Positions 17,322 to 25,765 are shown, counted from the first letter of the stretch. The stretch: 64,000 nucleotides of DNA from Sulfuracidifex tepidarius (GCF_008326425.1 NZ_AP018929.1:1130875-1194874); one strand, 5' to 3'. Program-made: numbers and translations. Notes: generated from the sequence alone by a model not told the origin.

Positions 17322-17882
17322 GTGGTAGATGGAATCACCATAAACGTAAGAGACCCTAAGCTATATCATGCCCTCCTTATGGAACTCAAATCAAAGGGGT
17401 ATAGAGTGGTCAACGACGGAAACATAGTCCTAACTGACGGGGACGATAAGGGGTTTGAAGCTACCGTGAAGGTCAGGTCTGAAGACGACATTCTTCCGGC
17501 TATCGGGAAGGTCGCAGTGCTCAGCAGGAGAAAGGAGAAGTTCAACGAGCTCCTAATAGGGGTCGATACCAATCCCCCTTACAACACGGTTGCAATAGTC
17601 GGAGACGGAGAACTAATAGATTACTACGTCAGGATCGACATTGAGTCCCTATGCACGCTGTTCGCCAAGGTGATATCGGCGTACCCGCACAAGAGATATT
17701 TAATAGGAATAGGTACCGGGAACGTGTTCGGTCATGAAGTCCTCAGCTTCACGAGAGAGTTCTTCCCCGACGCTAAGAAAGTGAACGAGTTCAAGTCTAG
17801 TTCAAGGAACCACTTCAACAACATAAAGGACGCTGATTTAAGGGCAGCTTTCGCGATAGCTATCAGGGCTTCCAGGGAATGA
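17322..17882 (+). CDS. orphan with a possible RNase H/RuvC-like core
   Basis: 186 residues from a GTG start about 30 nt after a TATA-like tatttaaaac. The second half begins 'LLIGVDTNPPYNTVAIVGDG', a strand-Asp-strand pattern seen in RNase H-fold nucleases. It continues with 'KRYLIGIGTGNVFGHEV' and ends 'IKDADLRAAFAIAIRASRE', where a terminal Asp on a helix is the usual third acidic position. The N-terminal part ('MVDGITINVRDPKLYHALLMELKSKGYRVV') may be a separate small domain. This is inference from pattern only. It lies between a RecA paralogue and thymidylate kinase. Confidence 0.6.
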   Translation: MVDGITINVRDPKLYHALLMELKSKGYRVVNDGNIVLTDGDDKGFEATVKVRSEDDILPAIGKVAVLSRRKEKFNELLIGVDTNPPYNTVAIVGDGELIDYYVRIDIESLCTLFAKVISAYPHKRYLIGIGTGNVFGHEVLSFTREFFPDAKKVNEFKSSSRNHFNNIKDADLRAAFAIAIRASRE

Positions 17883-17959
17883 GGAAGTCGAGTCTCGTGT
17901 GTCCATTTACTCTTAGCTAACCGAAAACCATATTACGTCTGTTTCCCACATTTAACAGA

Positions 17960-18523
17960 TTGTTCCTAGTCTCTATAGAGGGAATAGACGGGTCGGGGAA
18001 GACCACGTTAGCTTTGAAGCTAGTGGAGAGGTTACAGAAGACCGGGAGGAGGTCTCTTTACACTAAAGAGCCTTTCACTCCAGAGCTAACCGGGATGATT
18101 GAAAGGCTCGGGTGGAACGACCCCGTAGCATTGACGTTGCTCTTCTCTGCAGATAGGAGGATACACGTGAAGTGGATGGAGGAACAGAACGCAGAGGTCG
18201 TGATCACAGATAGGTACGTACACTCCACCATAGCGTATCAAAGCGCGATGGGTATAGAGAAAGAGTGGATAGCTCTGGTCAACTCTAAATTTCCTCAACC
18301 ACAACTGACGGTTCTCTTGGACGTTGACCCTAACGTAGCAGTGTCGAGAATAAAGAAGGGGGACATCTTCGATTTCCCGGAAAAAAGAAGGTTGCTTGAA
18401 AAGGTCAGGGAGAAATACCTTGAGTTAGCTAGAGGGGACACGTTCCTGGTAGTCGACGCTAACAGGCCAATCGAGGAAATCCAGGAGAGGGTCTTCACTT
18501 ACCTCCTTGAGAGGTTACCTTAA
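17960..18523 (+). CDS. tmk: thymidylate kinase
   Basis: Phosphorylates dTMP to dTDP. 187 residues starting at TTG 17960 directly before 'FLVSIEGIDGSGKTT' (P-loop). The DR(Y/H) motif 'ITDRYVHSTIAYQ' and the LID-region 'FPEKRRLLEKVREKYLEL' are present. Sulfolobales often carry two tmk-like genes; this one looks complete. Its 3' end overlaps the convergent UPF0148 gene by 29 nt. Confidence 0.92.
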   Translation: MFLVSIEGIDGSGKTTLALKLVERLQKTGRRSLYTKEPFTPELTGMIERLGWNDPVALTLLFSADRRIHVKWMEEQNAEVVITDRYVHSTIAYQSAMGIEKEWIALVNSKFPQPQLTVLLDVDPNVAVSRIKKGDIFDFPEKRRLLEKVREKYLELARGDTFLVVDANRPIEEIQERVFTYLLERLP

Positions 18524-18854
18524 CTCTCCTTATTCTCTCTATTGCATCAAGGTATCTAATTACCTGCATGAGGGAGTCCTGATCCATCGGGTCTTCCTTT
18601 ACCTTGCTTGAAAGGTAGTACAAATTATTCACGAGGATGTCTTCCACCTTGTCCATGGTCACGTTCTTCTTTATTGCCTCTTCCTCTTCATCGCTCTTCA
18701 CCAAGTAAATTTTGCCGTGAGTAGGACACAAAACGTCCCCGTTCTTCAGCCTGAAGAGCGGCATCCCGCACTGGGGGCAAGCGTCGCTCAGCATGGTAGC
18801 GCCTTGTCTTAAAAGATCTGCCGCTTTCTTAACATTCTGTTCTGTGCTGGACAT
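18495..18854 (-). CDS. UPF0148 zinc-ribbon protein (Sjogren autoantigen p27-like)
   Basis: 119 residues. An N-terminal helix 'AADLLRQGATMLSDACPQCG' leads into a zinc ribbon: 'CPQCGMPLFRLKNGDVLCPTHG' has Cys-x2-Cys and Cys-x2-His. A long helical C-terminal half follows. This layout is that of the UPF0148 family, whose function is unknown. It is divergent from the UPF0147 gene with 45 nt between starts. Confidence 0.88.
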   Translation of the reverse strand: MSSTEQNVKKAADLLRQGATMLSDACPQCGMPLFRLKNGDVLCPTHGKIYLVKSDEEEEAIKKNVTMDKVEDILVNNLYYLSSKVKEDPMDQDSLMQVIRYLDAIERIRRVKVTSQGGK

Positions 18855-18899
18855 AAATAAACCTAAAACTCAGTAGATAAAAAATAGTATGGTGAAAAC

Positions 18900-19169
18900 A
18901 TGGCATCCCCCTACGATAACGAGGCTAAGCTAAAGCAAGCTGTGATCCTTCTTCAAAAGATAGTGAACGACACAAGCGTTCCGAGGAATATAAGAAGAGC
19001 TGCAACAGACGCAATAAGGAACCTACAGGACAACGGAATAAGTCACGCCGTTAGAGCTGCAAACGCTATAGGAATACTAGAGGACATAAGTCAAGACCCT
19101 AACATGCCCATGCACGCTAGAATTTCCATATGGAACGTTGTATCCGTGCTAGAAACGATAAGAGATTAA
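18900..19169 (+). CDS. UPF0147 family helical protein
   Basis: 89 residues, all helical: '[29 protein letters not shown]' and '[17 protein letters not shown]' are hallmarks of UPF0147, a small archaeal family without known function. ATG 18900-18902. It is followed after 35 nt by tRNA-Leu, whose TATA box lies just past the stop. Confidence 0.9.
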   Translation: MASPYDNEAKLKQAVILLQKIVNDTSVPRNIRRAATDAIRNLQDNGISHAVRAANAIGILEDISQDPNMPMHARISIWNVVSVLETIRD

Positions 19170-19170
19170 T

Positions 19171-19180
19171 CTTTAAATAC
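19171..19180 (+). promoter_or_regulatory. TATA box of tRNA-Leu
   Basis: ctttaaatac centred 29 nt upstream of the tRNA 5' end. Confidence 0.6.
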
Positions 19181-19204
19181 AGTGAGGAGAAGTATTTTTG
19201 GAGA

Positions 19205-19289
19205 GCGGGGGTGCCCGAGTTAGGCCAAAGGGGACAGGCTTAGGCCCTGTTGGAGCAGTCCTGCGTGGGTCCAAATCCCACCCCCCGCA
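19205..19289 (+). tRNA. tRNA-Leu (anticodon TAG)
   Basis: 85 nt with a 7-bp acceptor stem gcggggg/cccccgc and discriminator A. The anticodon stem is acagg/cctgt with loop cttaggc, so the anticodon is TAG, reading CUA-type leucine codons. It has the long variable arm of class II tRNAs and a T arm gtggg/cccac with tccaaat. No intron and no encoded CCA. Confidence 0.93.
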
Positions 19290-19334
19290 TCTTTTTAATT
19301 TCCTTGAGGTTTTCGCTTCTGTCCAAGGCATTAA

Positions 19335-19343
19335 CTTTAAAGC
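19335..19343 (+). promoter_or_regulatory. TATA box of tRNA-Glu
   Basis: ctttaaagc lies about 31 nt upstream of the tRNA-Glu 5' end. Confidence 0.5.
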
Positions 19344-19369
19344 ATAGACGTTACAAGATGATAGTGGTT

Positions 19370-19466
19370 GCCGCGGTAGTATAGACCGGTCATGCAAGTT
19401 CGTCCTGCGCTGAAAGTATGCGGGCCTTTCGAGCCCGTGACCCGGGTTCAAATCCCGGCCGCGGCA
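19370..19466 (+). tRNA. tRNA-Glu (anticodon TTC) with probable D-loop intron
   Basis: Acceptor gccgcgg/ccgcggc, anticodon stem cgggc/gcccg with loop ctttcga (anticodon TTC), T stem ccggg/cccgg, discriminator A. The gene is 97 nt, about 22 nt too long, and the extra bases fall after ccggtc in the D loop (about 19392-19413). Inside the extra part, tgca pairs with tgcg around a small loop. This is the central 4-bp helix of a bulge-helix-bulge splice motif. Removing about 22 nt restores a normal D arm. Exact splice sites are uncertain. Confidence 0.85.
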
Positions 19467-19780
19467 CTAATTCTTCCTAAGGAACTTAATTAACTTTTCA
19501 ACTCAACAAATCTTTATCTCGAAGAAGACTTAGGAGTACATTCTCTGAATACTTCTTCAAGACTCTCTGTACACTGTTGAAGCTCTTCCTAGGTGATTCA
19601 GGTTTTCCATATAGGTTAACAGTCGAGTACAATACCTACTTGACTAATAAAGGCATTTTGAAGGTCAGATATAAAAGATCAGAATTGCCCGCAACATGTT
19701 TGTACATGTATATAGACTATATGAGTTATATACAAAAAGGATTTAAGTCTTCTTATTTTTATTTTTAGATAAATATCACA
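19467..19780. other. gene-free stretch downstream of tRNA-Glu
   Basis: AT-rich DNA with no supported gene. A 63-codon frame at 19577-19768 lacks a ribosome site and family signal. I looked for a second copy of the tRNA-Glu 3' end, which would mark an integrated element, and found none. Confidence 0.35.
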
Positions 19781-20084
19781 GGAAGAGGAATTAACTCAAG
19801 CTTTAATTAAATTGGGCATGTCGAGAGATGAAGTAGCTGGGATATATGGGGTGATAGCAGCCCTCGCGTTGCAGATAGCTGAGATAGTCTAGAACGCTTT
19901 GTGCATAGAGCAGAAATGGGGGTTATTTAGCAGGAAGTCTTATGCTACTTACGTACCCGCAGTCCTGGTTTCCTACACAATAAACAAGGCCACTTACAAC
20001 CAGCTAGCCACAGGGGACGTCCAGCAGAGCAACTCGTCCCTGTTGAAGAAGCCGGCTAAACAGGGGATCGTGGTGTTTAGCTGA
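19781..20084 (+). pseudogene. gene relic with in-frame TAG
   Basis: After a stop near 19770 one frame reads EEELTQALIKLGMSRDEVAG, then 'IYGVIAALALQIAEIV', a TAG at 19890-19892, and continues in the same frame 'NALCIEQKWGLFSRKSYATY' to a TGA at 20082-20084 (…KQGIVVFS). The residue composition is protein-like on both sides of the TAG. No start codon with ribosome site is seen, so it is probably a decayed gene. The family is not recognised. It lies downstream of a tRNA gene, a common integration site in Sulfolobales. Confidence 0.45.
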
Positions 20085-20332
20085 ATAATGTTTTAAGATA
20101 GTTTATTATAATTGACCACATAATATTCACATAATAATTTAGTTTATATTTGCTATATGATAGTAATAGAACTAGGCGCATTATAAATTCATTTTTTCCG
20201 TGTAAACACTTTTGTTTCCTCACACGGTAACGTGAATTCCGTTTTTGGAGTGATTAATCAGGTTTGTGACTAGAGGAACCAGCCTAAGCACGAAAGATCG
20301 GTATTTTTAAAGAGTACTTACTTCTTATCCTC

Positions 20333-21433
20333 ATGAGGTTGATTCTGGGAAATTTGCTTTTGACGATTTCCCAGTGGTATTCCTTCTTCCTAGTTTCCCA
20401 GCTTTCCCTCTTCATCTTCCCTGTTTTTTGCGGTGTGGCAATATTCGCCTTAGGTTTCGTAGGAAGGATAGCAGGAAGTATGATATTCGGTTACATTGGA
20501 GATAAGGTCAACAGGAAGGTAGCTTTGTTTCTGACCACAGCAATACTAGTGGTTTCCTCTTTATTAATAATTCTAGTATACAACTATTACTCTATCATAG
20601 CCTTCAGGTTCCTTCAAGGTCTAAGCTTGGGAGGTGAATGGGGAGGAGCTAGCACGGTCATAGCCGAGGCATACGGCGAATCTAAGTTCAGAGGACTTGC
20701 AACTAGCATGATTCAATTAGCTGTTCCGATCTCAGTAATCTTGTCTTCCTTTTCAATATTCCTTCTCTCAACCTCGTCATCGGGAGAGTGGAGGTTTTCT
20801 TTGATATTCCCCATAATTATCTCTTTGTTTTCCATTTCGCTCGTCAGGGATATGAAAAGCGTTGATATGGAAAATAACTCTGGCATCCCTATCCTTAATG
20901 CTATAAGGAATGACTGGAGTAACGTGTTAAAAGCTATAGGAATAAAAATAAGTGAAAGCGCAAATTTTTACATCTTTACTTCCTTTGTCTTTTCACAGTC
21001 CATCTCTGCTGGTGCAGTCTCCATGGTTGTCATAATAGCCGTATCATTACAACTAATTCTAATGCCCATGTTCGGGTATTTGAGCGATGTAATAGGCAGA
21101 CGAATGGTAGTCCTCATCGGAGCAGGGATCATGCTCTTTGGATCCATTCTATTTCCTTCTAACTTCGTGCTGGGAGAAATGTTGCTTTCAGTTTCTGACG
21201 CGTCTCTATATGCGCCACAGTCGTCGATATTCACTGAATTATTTGATAAGAAATACCGCTTTACAGTGTCCAATTTCTCTTATCAGGTGGCAAGCATAAT
21301 AGGTGGGACAGTTGCCCCGGCGGTTTTGAGGGTTACAAATTACGGAGTATCAGTAGTAGCTTTGCCTTACATCGCTGTCACATTACTGAGCCTTACTTTA
21401 GTGGCAGAAACTAAGGGTAAGAGAATGCAGTGA
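20333..21433 (+). CDS. major facilitator superfamily transporter
   Basis: 366-residue polytopic membrane protein with the MFS signatures 'GYIGDKVNRKVALFLTTAIL' (motif A between helices 2 and 3), 'RFLQGLSLGGEWGGASTVIAEAY' (helix 4-5 region of the metabolite:H+ symporter group) and a second-half motif A 'GYLSDVIGRRMVVLIGAGIM'. The length is somewhat short, so one helix may be missing. The ATG at 20333 follows a TATA-like 'tatttttaaag'. The substrate cannot be told; this subgroup carries organic acids, sugars or proline-type solutes. Confidence 0.85.
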   Translation: MRLILGNLLLTISQWYSFFLVSQLSLFIFPVFCGVAIFALGFVGRIAGSMIFGYIGDKVNRKVALFLTTAILVVSSLLIILVYNYYSIIAFRFLQGLSLGGEWGGASTVIAEAYGESKFRGLATSMIQLAVPISVILSSFSIFLLSTSSSGEWRFSLIFPIIISLFSISLVRDMKSVDMENNSGIPILNAIRNDWSNVLKAIGIKISESANFYIFTSFVFSQSISAGAVSMVVIIAVSLQLILMPMFGYLSDVIGRRMVVLIGAGIMLFGSILFPSNFVLGEMLLSVSDASLYAPQSSIFTELFDKKYRFTVSNFSYQVASIIGGTVAPAVLRVTNYGVSVVALPYIAVTLLSLTLVAETKGKRMQ

Positions 21434-21530
21434 AACCGTGAGAGACTAATTTTCATGTTGCTGTGCATACGCTGAATACAATAGATAGAAAGAGACATAC
21501 ACTCGCCACGGAGCATGAGAATTTACCTGC

Positions 21531-22649
21531 CTAAAGTTGTATTACTCTGTTACACAGAGGAATTATGTCATCGTCATTAGTAGTGATTATGACTCCCCTT
21601 CCTTCTTCTAATACGCCCTGTAGGATTGACCTGAACTCCAACAACGAGAAGCCGTCCAGTCCTGACGCTGGTTCGTCCAGAGCTATTACCCTCGACTTTG
21701 ACGAGATGGCTGACCCTATGAGGACCTTCATTTTCTCCCCGTGGCTTAGGGAATAAGGGCTCCTATCAGCCTCCTTCCATAGCCCCAATCTTTTCATTAC
21801 CTCTGGGTCCTTCATCTCTTCTCTTACTGTTTGATTAAAAAATTGTAGATCAGGGTTTTGAAAGATTACATACACGTCCTTCTTTCCTATTAGTCCTTTG
21901 AGAGTCGTGGTCTTCCCTGAACCGTTCTTTCCCTTTATACATAACGATTCGCCCTTGTGTAGAAACTCGTTAGACCCTTTGACCCTGAACTGTGTCAGCA
22001 CCTCCTGTGAAGGTTTGGTCTCTAATGGATCTATCTCAAACCCCCTCAATCCTTCTCTCCTCAGGAAGTTGTTTTCGAGGAAAGCTCCCTTATCCTTTTC
22101 CACGAGGTTTCCGTCCTTTATTAGGTAACTTCTATCAATAAGCGATAAGGTCTGCTTTACTCTGTGTTCTGAAAGCAAAGTTCCTCTTGGGATGACCTTC
22201 ACTAACGTCGATATCCCCTCTTCGTCTAAATTAGCGAAAGGTTCGTCAATCAGGAGGTACTCAGGGTGGGTAGACAGTGCTGACGAAAGGACGAACCTCT
22301 TCTTGTACCCGTCCGAGAGCCTCTTGAAAGGGACAGAGAAGAAATCTCCCATTAATTTCCTCGCTATCTCTCGATCTGAATCCACGAAGTTGGAAAGTAT
22401 CTCTATCTCATCCTCACAAGTCTCTCCTAGGACTTGTGAGTTAGGGTTCTGGGACACATATCCAATCCTTGTATAGTCGGGCTTAGCGCAGAAGTCCTCT
22501 CCATTTAGGTTGACCTTACCCTCCATTAGACATAAAGCGGTCATCATCACTGTTGTCTTACCAGCTCCATTCCTTCCGAACAAGCCTACAACCTCGTCTT
22601 TCTGGAGCTCAATCCTTCCCTTCAGAAATGAAGGCTCAACGACAAGCAA
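21531..22649 (-). CDS. ECF transporter ATPase, two ABC domains in one chain
   Basis: 372 residues with two complete but short ABC domains. The first has Walker A 'GRNGAGKTT', signature 'LSDGYKKR' and Walker B 'LLIDEPFANLDEE'. The second has Walker A 'GKNGSGKTT', Q-loop 'IFQNPDLQFFNQTV', signature 'LSHGEKMK' and Walker B 'IALDEPASGLDG'. This is a fused EcfA-EcfA' energising module for vitamin or metal uptake. It overlaps the EcfT gene by 28 nt. The substrate would be set by the S component two genes upstream. Confidence 0.88.
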   Translation of the reverse strand: MLVVEPSFLKGRIELQKDEVVGLFGRNGAGKTTVMMTALCLMEGKVNLNGEDFCAKPDYTRIGYVSQNPNSQVLGETCEDEIEILSNFVDSDREIARKLMGDFFSVPFKRLSDGYKKRFVLSSALSTHPEYLLIDEPFANLDEEGISTLVKVIPRGTLLSEHRVKQTLSLIDRSYLIKDGNLVEKDKGAFLENNFLRREGLRGFEIDPLETKPSQEVLTQFRVKGSNEFLHKGESLCIKGKNGSGKTTTLKGLIGKKDVYVIFQNPDLQFFNQTVREEMKDPEVMKRLGLWKEADRSPYSLSHGEKMKVLIGSAISSKSRVIALDEPASGLDGFSLLEFRSILQGVLEEGRGVIITTNDDDIIPLCNRVIQL

Positions 22650-23194
22650 ATAGTTCCGACCCCGTAGACCAGCAGTATAATATCGTTTCTCCTGGGTCTT
22701 ATTTCGAATTTTCCTTTATATTTACCGTTCAGCTTCAATGTCATTGTAAGGTAGAGGTCTTCAGCTGTCTTGACTATGAACACGATTATGGGTAATAGGA
22801 TTTTGTCTATTCTGTATATTTTAACTCTTCTAGCTTTGGCGTAGTTCACTATGTCCTTCACGACCTCGTAAAAATAGGGGTAATACGCCATCGCAACTAT
22901 CACCGGGACTGCCTTCCCCTTTGTTAGGCTTATCAAAGACTTGATGTCGATCAACTGTGAGGAGATGAGGTAAAGGTTGACTAGCGTGATTACCCTTAAG
23001 GTGAATGACACTAAGTAAACCTTACCTAGATAGAAAAGGATCACTGATGACAAGACAGCTATTATTACCTCTATGACGGAAACCCTTTTCCTGTTCCAGA
23101 TCAAGGTGCTCGCGAAGGCGATCAAAGGTTGAAAAAGGGATGAAATATAAATTAGCAAGGCGAGAGAGATCACGTATGGAAAGGAGGCTTTCAA
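22622..23194 (-). CDS. ECF transporter transmembrane subunit EcfT
   Basis: 190-residue membrane protein with about four to five hydrophobic segments. A cytosolic basic region ('YAKARRVKIYRIDKILLPII') contains the Ala-Arg-x pattern seen in EcfT coupling helices. Position between the double ATPase and the probable S component, overlapping both neighbours by a few bases, supports the call. The sequence is short for EcfT, and its own similarity is weak. Confidence 0.75.
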   Translation of the reverse strand: MKASFPYVISLALLIYISSLFQPLIAFASTLIWNRKRVSVIEVIIAVLSSVILFYLGKVYLVSFTLRVITLVNLYLISSQLIDIKSLISLTKGKAVPVIVAMAYYPYFYEVVKDIVNYAKARRVKIYRIDKILLPIIVFIVKTAEDLYLTMTLKLNGKYKGKFEIRPRRNDIILLVYGVGTICLSLSLHF

Positions 23195-23760
23195 CGACGG
23201 TTCACTTTGTTTTCCTGTGCCTTCTTTCTCTCTTCTTTTATTACCCCACTCCTTATTACGTAATTACCTACCTTAAACGAGATCGCTCCCATCGCAGCGC
23301 TTTCAATTGCCATGATAACTGAGAAGACCACCCAATCCAACAACCCTGGCATTGGAACCGGGACCTTTACCATGAAGTAAGCTAGGTAAGTGCTCAGTAT
23401 GCCTTCTCCTGTTCCTGCTATTGTAGTGTAAGTAATAACCGCGCTCAGGCTCCTATAACCAATTTTTCTTGTTACGATTTCCACTATTATACCTACGGCG
23501 AGGAGGGAAACTGAGAGGAAGGGAAGGAAAGCTATTGTGTAAAGCAACGCACTGATTAAAGCTATGAGTATAGGACCGTATTTCTCATTTATTATTTGTA
23601 TTCCAATAGCAAGAATTATTAAAGGTAAAGTCAGGTTAGCTATCGGGTCTGCAAACGCGTTTATTGCATATCCGTTGAAGGTAGTAGCAATCGCAGCTGC
23701 GGCAGCGAAGGAAGCCACAGAGAATACAGAAGCATATAGAACTTTTTTCCTCGTCTCCAT
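23191..23760 (-). CDS. probable ECF substrate-binding (S) component
   Basis: About 189 residues from METRKKVLYASVFSV (ATG 23758-23760) with roughly six hydrophobic segments and a basic Lys/Arg-rich tail. Organisation and size fit an S component that captures a vitamin or ion and docks on EcfT. An in-frame start seven codons earlier is possible. The ligand is unknown: no thiamine, biotin, riboflavin or cobalt signature was recognised, and no riboswitch is seen upstream. Confidence 0.7.
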   Translation of the reverse strand: METRKKVLYASVFSVASFAAAAAIATTFNGYAINAFADPIANLTLPLIILAIGIQIINEKYGPILIALISALLYTIAFLPFLSVSLLAVGIIVEIVTRKIGYRSLSAVITYTTIAGTGEGILSTYLAYFMVKVPVPMPGLLDWVVFSVIMAIESAAMGAISFKVGNYVIRSGVIKEERKKAQENKVNRR

Positions 23761-23818
23761 AATACGGAGATTTATTTTCAACAGTTTAAAAATTATCTTT
23801 AATGATCCTTCCTTTGTG

Positions 23819-24046
23819 TTACTTTCTAGATATTAACATTATTAAACCTATATAAGCTAAGTAACCGAAGATGCCTAAGATTATGAGGAAATTTAATACC
23901 TTTATGAAATATTTAGCTACGTCCACATCTCCAACTGTGAGATGGAAGTTCAAGAAAATGATTCCGAACGATAAGAACACAATAAATACGGAAATTACAA
24001 GGAGCGAGACGCCAATTAATTTAATTTTCACGTTTCCTATATCCAT
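23819..24046 (-). CDS. 75-aa two-helix membrane protein
   Basis: Starts [16 protein letters not shown]. It has two clear hydrophobic segments (about 10-32 and 48-70) separated by a short polar loop. The start lies inside the 3' end of the epimerase gene (26-nt overlap), so it is likely translated from the same message. It ends 59 nt before the ECF S-component start. No family recognised. Confidence 0.6.
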   Translation of the reverse strand: MDIGNVKIKLIGVSLLVISVFIVFLSFGIIFLNFHLTVGDVDVAKYFIKVLNFLIILGIFGYLAYIGLIMLISRK

Positions 24047-24941
24047 GAATTAAGTCCCTCGTTGCTAACCTAACCGCATCGCTTGACGTTAACCTCGGTC
24101 TCCACCCGAGAGAAGTAATCTTCATGCAATCTAATAGCATGAACCTTACGTCTCCCTTCCATCCCCTACCTTCTAGCTCATCCTTGTACACGTGAGCTGG
24201 CTTTAACTTCATTTCCTCTTCTATTATTTGAGCTATCTCATTTACGGTTATCCAGTCCTCGTTGCCCACGTTGAATTCGTCATACTTACCTTTGTAATAA
24301 CTTTCGAGGAAAATGAGGGAATCGACAGCGTCTTCTATGTAGATATAGCTTTTCCTTTGCTTACCGTTTCCAAGTATCTCAAGCTTTGAAGGATCCCTCC
24401 TTAGCTTCTCGATGAAGTCCTTTACAACACCGTGAGATACCCTTCCTCCAGTGACGTTAGCGTACCTCACCGAGATACCTCTTATTCCATAGTTGTTGGA
24501 GTAAAACCTTAACATGTCTTCTCCCATGACCTTGAAGAGGCCGTAGTTGGAAATTGGTTTTATAGGAGCCCATTCAGGAGTTGGTATTCTAGACTCACCG
24601 TACACCGTGGAAGACGAAGCGAATATCACAGTTTTTACGTCATTTTTCCTAGCTATTTCCAGTAGGTTGAATGTAGCCTTCACGTCTCTGTCGAAGTGTT
24701 CTATGGAATCCATCATGGAAGTTCTTACGTCTGGGTTCGCAGCTAGGTGATAGATTACGTCAACCCCATCAAGCTTCAGGTCGTTCCCTCCTCTTAGGTC
24801 AAATCTCTTAAGTTCTGCCTTGGGATGAACATATGTTCCTGATGACAAGTCATCTATTATCATCACGTCATATCCTTCGTCAATTAATGTATCAGTTAAA
24901 TGCCCGCCTATGTACCCTGCTCCTCCGGTTATGGCGATCAT
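24021..24941 (-). CDS. NAD-dependent sugar-nucleotide epimerase (GalE-like)
   Basis: 306 residues of the extended short-chain dehydrogenase family: NAD motif '[10 protein letters not shown]' at the N-terminus, '[10 protein letters not shown]', catalytic Ser/Thr in '[10 protein letters not shown]', and Tyr-x3-Lys as 'YGLFKVMGE'. Probably acts on a UDP- or dTDP-sugar for cell-surface glycosylation or exopolysaccharide. UDP-glucose 4-epimerase is the best guess, but dehydratases and decarboxylases share these motifs. Confidence 0.85.
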   Translation of the reverse strand: MIAITGGAGYIGGHLTDTLIDEGYDVMIIDDLSSGTYVHPKAELKRFDLRGGNDLKLDGVDVIYHLAANPDVRTSMMDSIEHFDRDVKATFNLLEIARKNDVKTVIFASSSTVYGESRIPTPEWAPIKPISNYGLFKVMGEDMLRFYSNNYGIRGISVRYANVTGGRVSHGVVKDFIEKLRRDPSKLEILGNGKQRKSYIYIEDAVDSLIFLESYYKGKYDEFNVGNEDWITVNEIAQIIEEEMKLKPAHVYKDELEGRGWKGDVRFMLLDCMKITSLGWRPRLTSSDAVRLATRDLIHGYRKREN

Positions 24942-24993
24942 GTGCTTACTGTGTTATGATCATTTTAAAATTATTATCGGAATCTCATCAAAT

Positions 24994-25593
24994 CTAGGTG
25001 GATTTTACATTTTTTAAAAGGAAGAAGGAGAAGGCGTTCTCTTCTCCGTACCAAAGCTGCTGGAACCCGTGAGAAGTTAGCTCTCTCTTCATTTTGCCCC
25101 TGAAAATGAAGTTGTCAACTACCACGAATTTACCGTCTTGAGTCAGAACCCTTCTGGTTTCCTCTAAAAGCAAGTCTCTCCTCTCCTTCGGGACGTTGAA
25201 GAGGAACATAACTGAATACACAGCATCGAAATGGTTGTCCTTATATGGTAAGCCTTGATCTTGTTTCATTTCTCCTATTTCGAGTTCCACCTTATCTATA
25301 CTTGCGTTCCTCTTCGCCGTATCCACGCTCATTTCCTTCCATTCATCAATTACGAAAATCTTTGACGAAATCAACTTAGCTATTAGGGTAGCTATTAAAC
25401 AATTTCCACACCCTATGTCAAGTATGTCTCTGGAGCCCTGAAGTAGAGGAGAGATCCTCCTCGCAAGGTAGATCATGTCATCGTGTGAAATTCCCATCCT
25501 CATGAGCGTTGGATATCTCTTCTCCATCTCAGGTATCTCTATTCCAAGCCTCTTCAGCTCGGGATGCGTCTCCTTAAAGAATTCGCTCGACAT
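24994..25593 (-). CDS. class I SAM-dependent methyltransferase
   Basis: 199 residues with motif I 'ILDIGCGNCLIATLIAKL', an acidic residue at the end of strand 2 ('IFVIDEWKEM') and motif IV region 'DNHFDAVYSVMFLFNV'. It resembles small-molecule or UbiE/arsenite-type methyltransferases more than tRNA enzymes. The N-terminal helical part (MSSEFFKETHPELKRLGIEI) is distinctive. The substrate is unknown. It is a single gene between the epimerase and tRNA-Arg. Confidence 0.78.
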   Translation of the reverse strand: MSSEFFKETHPELKRLGIEIPEMEKRYPTLMRMGISHDDMIYLARRISPLLQGSRDILDIGCGNCLIATLIAKLISSKIFVIDEWKEMSVDTAKRNASIDKVELEIGEMKQDQGLPYKDNHFDAVYSVMFLFNVPKERRDLLLEETRRVLTQDGKFVVVDNFIFRGKMKRELTSHGFQQLWYGEENAFSFFLLKNVKST

Positions 25594-25652
25594 AAATTTT
25601 AGTTATAAAATATAATTTTTAAAATTTTTGTTAAAACATGTAAAAGAACCAG

Positions 25653-25727
25653 CGGGCCCGGGGGGATTTGAACCCCCGACCTGAGGCTCCGAAGGCCCCC
25701 GCTCTACCCTAGCTGAGCCACGGGCCC
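25653..25727 (-). tRNA. tRNA-Arg (anticodon TCG)
   Basis: Minus-strand acceptor gggcccg/cgggccc, discriminator G, D stem gctc/gagc, anticodon stem ggggc/gcctc with loop cttcgga (anticodon TCG), T stem ggggg/ccccc with ttcaaat. 75 nt, no intron, no encoded CCA. Only 47 nt separate its 5' end from the divergent polB1 ATG. Confidence 0.95.
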
Positions 25728-25734
25728 TCTTAAA

Positions 25735-25758
25735 GCTTATAGAGTATTTCTTATAAAG
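25735..25758. promoter_or_regulatory. overlapping divergent promoters of tRNA-Arg and polB1
   Basis: On the minus strand ctttataag (25750-25758) is centred 27 nt from the tRNA-Arg 5' end. On the plus strand gcttataga (25735-25743) is centred about 26 nt from the TTG at 25766. The two TATA elements thus sit inside each other's initiation regions. Confidence 0.5.
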
Positions 25759-25765
25759 ATATATA

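Noticed and set aside
19173-19451. Minus-strand open frame of 92 codons
   Set aside because: It is the complement of the tRNA-Leu and tRNA-Glu genes.
19577-19768. 63-codon plus-strand frame after tRNA-Glu
   Set aside because: AT-rich, no plausible start context, and composition unlike neighbouring proteins.
19467-20332. Integrated virus or plasmid at tRNA-Glu
   Set aside because: No duplicated tRNA 3' end, no integrase fragment and no other mobile-element gene was found; only a single relic frame remains.
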